Below, piece by piece: positions 56,735 through 64,000 of a stretch of 64,000 nucleotides of DNA. Made by a program: the position numbers and the translations under genes. Numbering within the stretch: the first letter of the stretch is position 1; the number at the start of each line of letters is the position of its first letter. The stretch is from Dermacentor variabilis (taxonomy: Eukaryota; Arthropoda; Arachnida; Ixodida; Ixodidae), in NCBI RefSeq assembly GCF_050947875.1, contig NW_027460335.1, forward strand, positions 10,307,928 through 10,371,927, written 5' to 3'. Below the pieces are notes generated by a model that saw only the letters and a list, made by a program, of their open reading frames with translations, made no database searches and was not told the origin of the DNA.

Positions 56735-56758
56735 GTCACCGGGACGGCTTCCTTTTCC

Positions 56759-56772
56759 GCGGGGGAGATAAC
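56759..56772 (+). promoter_or_regulatory. Polypurine tract of Gypsy A
   Basis: GCGGGGGAGATAAC ends at the 3' LTR; it would prime plus-strand DNA synthesis. Confidence 0.8.
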
Positions 56773-56930
56773 TGTACTGTAAAATATGGAGCAGTGGGGC
56801 TGTGGCTAGGAGAGAGACAACGACGCCGAGAAAGAACAACCTTGTTTCTGTGCTCGGTCGGCTACACTACCTCTCGTTGCTCCAACGTTCTAGTCGCGAA
56901 CGCTTACTGTTCAAAGTGCTTCGCGACATT
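56773..56930 (+). repeat. 3' LTR of Gypsy A
   Basis: 158 bases, partner of 51671-51828, starting TGTACTGT and ending GCGACATT before TTATTT. Confidence 0.92.
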
Positions 56931-56936
56931 TTATTT
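56931..56936. repeat. Probable target-site duplication TTATTT, right
   Basis: Identical to 51665-51670; see the left copy for the uncertainty in length. Confidence 0.6.
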
Positions 56937-58960
56937 GTTTACTTATTTATTTATTCAGTGATTTATCGAATTACTTTCCAGGTCTCAAGTCACAATATAA
57001 AGTAGTGGTATGCCCACTGATCCGAAACATGCGCCGCAATAAAGTTTTATAACACAGTGTTTCTTACGGCTGTTTTGAAGCATCCGTTGTCCGAAATAGT
57101 GGCTATGGAAGCAGGCAGGCGGTTCCTATTTAGGCTTGTGCTTGCAACAAAGGAATACTGGAACAGCTTTGGTCCGACACGATGGTACACCAGCTTTAAG
57201 GTTCGGATCAAAACACGATTAAATGCGTCAACGTACGTGTTACAATGGAGTTGAAATGACACATTTCACACCTAACAAATTACATGTTGTGGATTACTTT
57301 TAGGTAATTAAATTTTTGGTAATTTTCTATTCTTGCACTTTACGAATTTCATTGATTACCTCGGTAATGCTGTAATTTAAACTGCTTATAATGTCGTTTA
57401 GGCAGTTACACTACTGAATAGATGGACTGAAACAGCTGACGCAGCTTCGAGAACCCGAGTTTTTTGGGAACTACAGCACAGTGCCCGAAGTAGTGCCACG
57501 ATGCGCATGTACAGACATGCAAACCCGGGAGCATAGTCTTTGCTTCCTCATGCTGATGGCTGCACCAAATATTGGTCGACAAACTGAACCAGTTTGTCGA
57601 CCAAACTGTTTCTATGCCGATGGACACTGAAGGGCTTATTGCCAATAAATTACATACTCCCAGAGTTGGGAAGGCGCGGCGCTTCATAGAGGAGCAAGAT
57701 GATAGGTAACAACAATATTCTGTGCACGTTGTCCGTACGTTAGAACGCCGCTCTACTCCCGAGCACACACATCCAGAAAGTTGTGTCACTGCTGATTTCT
57801 TCTTCAGAAAATCGAGGTGACCGACAAAGTTTTTGAAAACAATGGTTTGTAAAAGTACGACGTGTGAATGGCTGCAGGGGACGCAGTGAAGTATCAAGCG
57901 AGTTCCTCCTGTTCATTGAATCTGTATAAGATGGTTAAGAGCTAGGAGGAAAGTAAAGTGCATTAAATCCATTACATTTCAGTAGCTCGTCAATTATTTC
58001 CTAGGGCAGTAGTTCGTAACGGAAATCAATTGCATGTTGAATGAAGTACCTCCATTTGCAAGTAGTTGCTTTCTCCTGTAACCCATAGAAGTTTGACGAA
58101 AATGGCGCAATTGTACGCATTTGCGTGGGATGAGAGTTAAAGTAGATTAAGGGTAAGGTTTAGGACGTTTGCACTGGCGTAAAGAGGATACTTGGGCAAG
58201 ATGAAACGAGCAGCGAGATTTTGAACACTTTGAATTGTATGTGTTACACTAGTTTGTGAAAGATCCGAAATTATTGAAGCATACTTTAGTTCAGAGGCAA
58301 CAAGTGTCTTGCAGAAGATTAGTTTAATTTCGCTCGGTAGAGTTTTAAACCTATGGCGTAGTACTCTAATGCACGATCGGCATTGTTAACCACGTAGTCA
58401 AAATGTTCGCTTCATGTAAGTTTATTGTAGCTCAAGTTACTTCTATGAGTCAACAAACTCTAACCTGGTACCACTTATGTCATAAAGAAGCGCGTTCTTA
58501 TGATTGTTTAGACGACGAGATGCATGCGTAGATTTATATCGGTAATATTTAGATTCATGCGCCGCGTATAAAGCACGAAAAAATTCTGTGAAGATTACTT
58601 TGTAGTTAACAAGAGCCATCGCAGCTAAACATTTTGTGGCGGATTACACAATCTCCCTAAAATTTTTGAAGAAAATTGAACACTCTCAGGGAAGTCGTCA
58701 CTAAAAATAAAAAAATAGCATTGGCCCAAGAACAAATCCATGTGGAGTCCCAAAGGTTACTGGAGAACAGCACGACAAATAATTCTATGGGATTACGTTA
58801 CCTGGGTGACCTTGTAGAAAAATGTCAATAAAATAAATAGCGTTTGGTGAAGCTGCTGCTCATTAAGCTTTAGAGCATGCAAACCGTGGGAAAAAGTGTG
58901 AAACGCTTTAGAGAAGTTCAGGGAAAAAGCAGTCGGTACCGAAACCACAACCGGCATTAG
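56937..58960 (-). mobile_element. LINE remnants (RT and C-terminus), CR1/Jockey-like
   Basis: At about 58790-58640 the minus strand reads VTFGTPHGFVLGPMLFFYF, a decayed version of the RT phrase GVPQGSVLGPLLF; the YxDD box is not recognisable. HFDYVVNNADRALEY near 58400-58360 and IAPFSSNFYGLQEKATT-type sequence follow. The frame 57262-57047 gives NRNRLPASIATISDNGCFKT, like the W-NRLP motif near the end of LINE ORF2 proteins. The 3' tail is (AATA)n-like and is split by Gypsy A. The 57406-57897 part is not recognised, so two copies or a rearrangement may be present. Confidence 0.6.
57572..57604. repeat. 33-bp palindrome
   Basis: Arms TTGGTCGACAAACTG and CAGTTTGTCGACCAA are perfectly complementary around AAC. 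It includes two SalI-type GTCGAC sites. It lies inside the unrecognised part of the LINE remnant. Confidence 0.88.
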
Positions 58961-59279
58961 CAGTATGTCGTTAGTGAAATATTGTAGATAAGTTATCGAT
59001 ACGATATGAGTGGCCGGCTCTACAGCGTCCTAGGCGGTCCAATATATGCACATACACATACAGATGCACTTAGGCAGAGCCTCTATGGAGTCATGGCATA
59101 CTACATACATACGCATAGATAACACTTTGCAAAAGCTGGACTTAAAAGAGCAATAATAAAAATACACCGAAAAAGAAAGAAGAAAGGCAAGATCTGCTCG
59201 TGTCCATAGAAAAGCACGGTCACTACAAGGTCCCAATAGACGCATGACGTCTCGCGCGCATAGTCACATAACGTAATAG
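58961..59279. other. Unrecognised intergenic DNA
   Basis: No gene or element recognised between the two LINE remnants. Confidence 0.4.
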
Positions 59280-59869
59280 TAATATTCTTCTCAGTCGCAT
59301 AGATTTTAACTTTTTTTCGTTAGATAGAAAGGATCGAAGAGGCGGTGGTGTGCTTACTGCAACTTGTAAGGATGGCATTGCTTTACCTATTCTTTTTAAC
59401 TCATTTCTCGAAAGTGTGTTTGTGTCCCTGAGGCTTGGTTCCACTCATCTAATTGCCGGTGTTTTTTTTTATCGCCCCCCGGATATGAATGCGTTGTTGA
59501 AATATCCGGGTGGTTGCCTAATTTGGTTCTTATAATCTTCGGAGATTTCAAGTACCCAATATTCAATGGTCTACACTTTCTGTTTCAGCCAACAATACCC
59601 AGGCACAGGAACGTCTTGATTCTTGCCTTGATTTTTTGGTGTGCCAGCTTATCGAAAAACCAACACGTTGCTCGGCCACATGCGCAAACATTCGGGAGCT
59701 AATTTTAACTACTCATTCCGACCTGTTTACTGACATAGTCCATCTCGACGGTCTTTCTGATCATGAGATAATTAGTGGAAGCTTAACTTCTTCACTTAAA
59801 GGGAAGCCGAAACTGTTTTCAAATTGCATGAATTGCTGGGATTGGGAAGAACAGACCTACTAATTTATG

Positions 59870-61530
59870 GTTCGGAAATGTTTTTTTTTCTACGTTTTGT
59901 TAACGTAAGGGGCGGAAATTGCTGTCTAAATCGTCCTCCCCCCCCCCCCCCCCGCGGACACGCCCCCGTCGCTTCCCGGAGTGCCGGGTGAGGAAGCAGC
60001 CGGAGGAGCAAACCGGCAAGAGCGACATCATTCCCGGGGAGCGTGCCGGCGGACCGGCTTACTGACATGCGCTGGCGTGTTTCTTTCCGTCCTGCGCTGG
60101 ACTAGACGACGCTGCGAGAGATCTGCCGCCGCTGATGTTTGCTTTCTTTTGCGATTTGTGTGAACTGTGTTTCTTTTCTGTGATGCGTGAGTGCCTACAG
60201 CCAAGGGCGCCCAAGATGGCCTCGTTCTGTGCAGCATTCGGCTTTGCGAACACAGGCGGGCGAGACGATGTGGTGTTTAACATGTTCCCGAAGGACAAGA
60301 AGCTTGCAGCGCAGTGGATCCGTGCGGTGAGCAGAGAGAATTTCGTGCCGACGAAATCAACTGTGCTGTGCTCGAACGATTTTTGCAACAGTGATTATCA
60401 TCGGAGCTTGACAACGATGCGGGCAATTCGTATTCCAATTCCGGTGTTTGTAGCTATGAACGTCTGGTAAAAATTTGCAGCTATGAACGTCTCGCAACTA
60501 AGTTTTAGCGTAGCCGGATAGCCTTACGACCGATGCGGAAACGTGTTGTTGCTAGCGCTGCTAGGCTTGCCTAGCGACATTCCACGTGCGGCTGCAGTTA
60601 CCGTAAGGTCACCGTGTTTACCACACGGCCGTGCTAAAACTTCCTAATATCTGTATGTCAGCACTAGCATGCAGGACGCATACCGATTCTTGATCGAGCC
60701 ACAATCGCAAAGTCATCGAACGATAGTCTGAATATTGCACATATAATCCCCCTGGCCAGCTCGACCTGGATGTGTATGATAAACAACTTCCATGACTGTA
60801 CCTCGCCGCACTGTGTGTGCGCGCTTTGAAACGTGATACTTATGTTCGCGATCGTGTTTCACACGCAAAAACCACCGAACTTTAGACAAGCAGAGGCAAG
60901 GTGCTTTTCATCGCGGAATCGCACTCGTGTTTACAATCTAATGAGAAGTTAGTGCTTCGGCATTCTTACAGCAGCTAGTTCCCAGTGACAATTTAGCGCG
61001 TTTTTTCTCCTGTTATTGCGACATGCAGCTACATGAAAAAACACACACGTGTCACCTAATACTTCCAATGCGCGAGAAGGTGCACACATCGTTCTCACTG
61101 TTGGCACACTCAACATCGTCGTTGCCACCATCGTTTTCTGTATCAGCTGTCGGTTCGAACATGTAAGGCGAAAATACAAGCTGTCCGAAACTTAGAGAAC
61201 GTTTCATAATGCTTGCAACTCATCTGTGAAGCCAGACCAGAACAGCATGCTACGCTCCGAAACGGCGGCGCCGACCGGTGATACCTGTGAATGACGTCAC
61301 AACGGTCCCGACCAATCACGGACGACAGCAGCTTCCGCGAAATACCCTGAGGCGCTGGGGCGCGCTTTCTTGCAAAAAATAGCCACTTGCGTTTGTTTCC
61401 GCCCTTTTTACACTAGATATTCGTGTTCAATGGCCTAAAAACTGTAGAATGCCGCAGGGAACTCATATTTTTCGAAAAGTGTTTCAGCTTCCCTTAAACA
61501 AAAAAGGAGCGTTACTGGAAAATGTATAAA
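59870..61530 (+). mobile_element. Insertion in the LINE carrying a THAP-like exon
   Basis: LINE similarity stops near 59865 and resumes near 61530. The insert has a run of 17 C (59938-59954), a GC-rich leader, a THAP-like coding segment and an AT-rich remainder. GGGCGGAAA at 59910-59918 recurs in inverted form (TTTCCGCCC) near 61399-61407, which could be the remains of terminal inverted repeats. THAP domains occur in P-type DNA transposases and in host proteins. No transposase core was found, so this may be an internally deleted element. Confidence 0.5.
60216..60470 (+). pseudogene. THAP-like zinc-finger fragment
   Basis: From ATG 60216 the frame reads MASFCAAFGFANTGGRDDVV, then NMFPKDKKLAAQWIRAVSRE and VLCSNDFCNSDYH. 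The order Cys...FP...W...LCS.DF matches a THAP domain (CX2-4CX35-50CX2H), but the second Cys is Phe and the final His is Asp, so zinc binding is unlikely. It ends after 85 codons at 60468-60470, where an exon boundary or truncation may lie. A 14-base repeat, AGCTATGAACGTCT, occurs at 60451 and again 27 bases later. Confidence 0.6.
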
Positions 61531-62229
61531 GTGGTGTAAGCAAGCCATGTTTGATGCGAGTGTTGAATTATCCCGTTTAATGGAACATTTATTAGATGCC
61601 CACTTGTCACGCTCCATAAAAGATAACTGGAACCTTCTTAAAGATACACTTTCAAACTTAATTGACCAATATATTCCAGTTATGACCACCAAAACAAGCA
61701 CCATTGCTCCATGCTTCAATCAGCAATTATGTCGACTTAGTAATTAAAGAGAACGACTTGTCAGAATGAATATAAAAACAGATTATCGGCTTCGTGGTGT
61801 TGCTATAAAGAAGGTGACAAGGAATATCAACAGCTGTTAAAAACTACTCGTCGTCACTTCTTCGGTCGTATTTGTCATCTTGGCTAATAACTAACCATCA
61901 CCGCTTTTGGCACACCATAAATCCCAGCAACCACCCCGATGTCACACTTGCTAATACCAATTGTTCTACTGTTCCTGAATCCGAATGTGTCAAATTATTA
62001 AATGATTCATTCTCATCGGTTCTTACTCTTCAGGATATTACAACATGCCCTAACATTCATGTTGTTTCCGGTATTAATATGATTGAAATAATAATTGACG
62101 AAGCCGGTGTTTCATCTTTACTTGGAAAATTGAAAACTTCATCTGCATCTGAACATAATAACTTCCACAACAAAATGTTTAAAAATATTTCTTTTATTAT
62201 CTATCGTTGCTTGGTAGCCATCTTTTCTC

Positions 62230-63880
62230 TATCATGGTCATCAGGCACCATTTCTGCTAGCGTTGTTTTAAGGTCATTTAGGTGGTGGATATAATTGTGG
62301 TCTTCGCTGCAGATTCCTCTTATTTCGCTTGTCCGCCAAAAATTTCTTGCTTGCAGTGTCCCGGATGGTGACTGTTGTAGCGAAAATATTGCAGGCTACC
62401 CGTACGCGTCCGGTAAAGTGTCATTCTCAGCTTTCCGTTTTCTATGTAGACCGTCGTGTCGAGGAAGTTTATCTTACTAGGAGAGTGGTGATCAGTAAAT
62501 TTAATACTCAGGTGAAAGCGATTGAAATGGCTTATCAAGTAGGTTGACGGCCTTGTGCCGTGTTCCCATATTATAAATATCTCGTCAACGTAACGAAAAT
62601 AGATGTGGGAATTTAAAGGGTAGGATTTCAATATGTATGCTTCAAGCTGTCTCATGAGGATGCTCGAGTACGTCGGATCGATTGGTATTCCCATGCTACT
62701 GCCGAAAGTTTGCTGGTCGGGAATATAATCGAATTCGAAATAGTTCAAGGTGAGAACTATCCTAAGTAGCGACACGTAAACTTCAGGAGCATGCGCTTGG
62801 ATATTGATTACGAGGGATTTCAAATCGGCTTCAATTCTTTCACTCATGGGTATGTTAGTGTAAAGGGAAGAAGCTTCCAAAGTGACTAGAATAGCACTGT
62901 CGAAAAGGATGTGGTTGGCGTTGATCCCGTTGATAATTCGAAAGAAGTGCGTAGTGTCTTGAACAAAAGTTGGTAGGGCGGTGGGGGTTTTGACAAGTGG
63001 TAATTTAAGAATTTAGATAGTGGCTCGGTAGGTGTATTGTTATTAGGCAAAATAGGCCGACCTGGGATTTATGCTGTAAATATTCCTTCAACAGGAATTT
63101 ACGTGTTTTAGAAGAACATAAAAGCTGCCTATTTTTTATTCTTGCGCATCATGAAGCAATATTCAGATTGCGTGTGATTAGTTTCCTGGACAGGAGCTTC
63201 GCTATTGTGTCTTTAACAGTGTTGCTGTAGTGTGAAGTTGGGTTAGAGTCGAGTTTTCTGTAGTGGGTGTGGTTGCTCAGTTGCTTGGAGACGTCATTCT
63301 TGTACTTTTATATAGGCCAGATTAAGATATGCCGCTTTTTTTGCTGGTTTTATTACAATATTATTCCTTTCCGCAAGTTCTTTAAGGATTCGATGCTGAG
63401 TGGGGGCAAATTTTTCAGTTTTCGTTAATGCAACGCCGACTCTAGAGTTTCGTTTGAGATCAGCTTTATGTATAAATCCAGGTCTGGCCACTGTTCGGTT
63501 TCCGCTGACCACGGGCTTGGCGATCTAAGAGAGCCTCTACCTTGTTTTTCTACGTCTGGCCTATCGAAAAAGAACTCCTTGATTCGCATGCCTCTTGAAA
63601 TTTCTGTTATATCTTTGTGGAGTTCGTATTCGTTTATTGCGTTGTTCTTGGGATAAAACGTTAGACCACCTTTCAGGAGCTGAACTTCATCGGGGCTTCG
63701 ATTCTGGGATATGTCTACTACATTGCTGTAGTGCTCTGGATGCTCACCTGTAGGACTACCGGTGGAGCTGAGTGCTCTAGGGGTTACATTACTTTCTTTA
63801 GGTGCACGTGCAGCTCTAATATTCTTGCGCTACTATTTGTCCAGTAACTTTTACTTCCTGTTTCGGATGAATTGTTTAAG
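62230..63880 (-). mobile_element. Penelope-like element, truncated, RT damaged
   Basis: Minus-strand pieces: an N-terminal region with LKELAERNNIVIKPAKKA (63512-63294), QLSNHTHYRKLDSNPTSHYS (about 63290-63220), RT with FVQDTTHFFRIINGINANHI, SSLYTNIP, FGSSMGIPIDPTYSSILM and FRYVDEIFIIWEHG (62880-62320), and INFLDTTVYIENG and SHHPGHCK. After a frameshift IRGICSEDHNYIHHLNDLK continues to about 62230. The GIY-YIG endonuclease is missing. Motif A has Glu (codon 62877-62875) where the family has Asp, and motif C reads YVDE (62592-62581) instead of YVDD, so RT is probably dead. Confidence 0.8.
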
Positions 63881-64000
63881 TTATCTTTTTCCCGATTCAG
63901 ATAAATTTATGCTGTCGGGTTGATTAGTAATTACCCCAACCTGTTCCTTGCAGGGTTCTTTCAGAATAACAATTAAAGAAAGCGATGCATTTTCTAGGAC
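63881..64000. other. Unrecognised end of window
   Basis: May include more of the Penelope-like element's 5' region, but no motif is visible. Confidence 0.3.

Larger units (their letters stand above)
51671..56930 (+). mobile_element. Ty3/Gypsy element, family A, youngest and best preserved
   Basis: A 5.26-kb element: LTR 51671-51828, primer site from 51829, gag 51897-53189, pol 53168-56734 in the -1 frame, polypurine tract 56759-56772, LTR 56773-56930. LTRs differ at 4 of 158 positions (about 2.5%). Pol is open through protease, RT, RNase H and integrase; gag has two stops. There is no env-like frame between pol and the LTR. It inserted into the AT-rich tail of a LINE. The copy at 2798-6251 is the same family. 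Confidence 0.95.
59280..62210 (+). mobile_element. CR1-like LINE ORF2 (endonuclease and linker), split by an insertion
   Basis: The first part (59280-59870) encodes APE-type endonuclease phrases: SDRKDRRGGGVL, LIAGVFFYRPP, then IIFGDFKYP (family GDFNYP), and QLIEKPTRCSATCANI with GLSDHEIISGSL (catalytic SDH present). The second part (61530-62210) encodes the endonuclease-RT linker: LSRSIKDNWNLLKDTLSNLI, EYQQLLKTTRRHFFGR, NHHRFWHTINPSNHPDVTLA and KLLNDSFSSVLTLQD. Between them 1.65 kb of unrelated DNA is inserted. Several frameshifts are present, and RT proper is missing because a Penelope-like element abuts at about 62210-62250. Confidence 0.75.

Noticed and set aside
56642..56930. Possible env-like third frame in Gypsy A
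   Set aside because: Pol ends at 56734 and only about 25 bases separate it from the polypurine tract, so there is no space for an env gene.

Overview
The window looks like a gene-poor, transposon-saturated piece of a chelicerate nuclear genome, most likely an ixodid (hard) tick. The reasons are the mix of Ty3/Gypsy elements, I-type and CR1-type LINEs, a Penelope-like element and tRNA-derived SINEs with motifs I associate with tick repeats. The species call is inference from repeat types, not a database match. I found no convincing host protein-coding gene, rRNA gene or genuine tRNA gene, and nothing prokaryotic or CRISPR-like.

Layout. 1-2797: unrecognised DNA plus a degenerate repeat with tRNA B-box-like motifs. 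2798-6251 (-): a decayed Gypsy element of family A with both LTRs and a large internal deletion. 6252-16147: AT-rich intergenic DNA with a GC-rich repeat island (7640-8010), SINE fragments, a 50-bp tandem array (11341-11590), a 181-bp duplication, a B-box-motif repeat and a 92-nt foldback (14158-14249). 16148-17290 (-): CR1-like LINE remnant. 18390-19850 (-): Gypsy gag and protease remnants. 22470-22706 (-): SINE. 23700-29147 (-): Gypsy family B, broken up by a composite insertion and satellite-like DNA. 30290-38770 (+): Gypsy family C, split by a complete but decayed Gypsy family D (31146-35845) that is flanked by a perfect 5-bp target duplication.

39560-39900: LINE 3' end. 42628-44730: two copies of an unclassified repeat around a SINE pair, a LINE 3' end and a solo LTR. 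46139-46287: ATGT microsatellite. 46870-47330: LTR/PBS remnant. 47463-50882 (-): I-type LINE with ORF1 and most of ORF2 but no 3' end. 51671-56930 (+): the best-preserved element, Gypsy family A, with 158-bp LTRs differing at 4 positions, an open pol and a gag with two stops. 56937-58960 (-): LINE remnants. 59280-62210 (+): CR1-like LINE split by an insertion carrying a THAP-like exon. 62230-63880 (-): Penelope-like element.

The coding content is replication machinery of retroelements: Gag capsid and zinc knuckle, aspartic protease, reverse transcriptase, RNase H and integrase for the LTR elements; ORF1 and endonuclease/RT for the LINEs. Only the pol of the 51.7-56.9 kb element is open throughout, and its own gag carries stops, so no element here looks autonomous. 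I did not find a new multi-gene system. The most interesting material is structural: nested insertions, foldbacks and phased tandem arrays.
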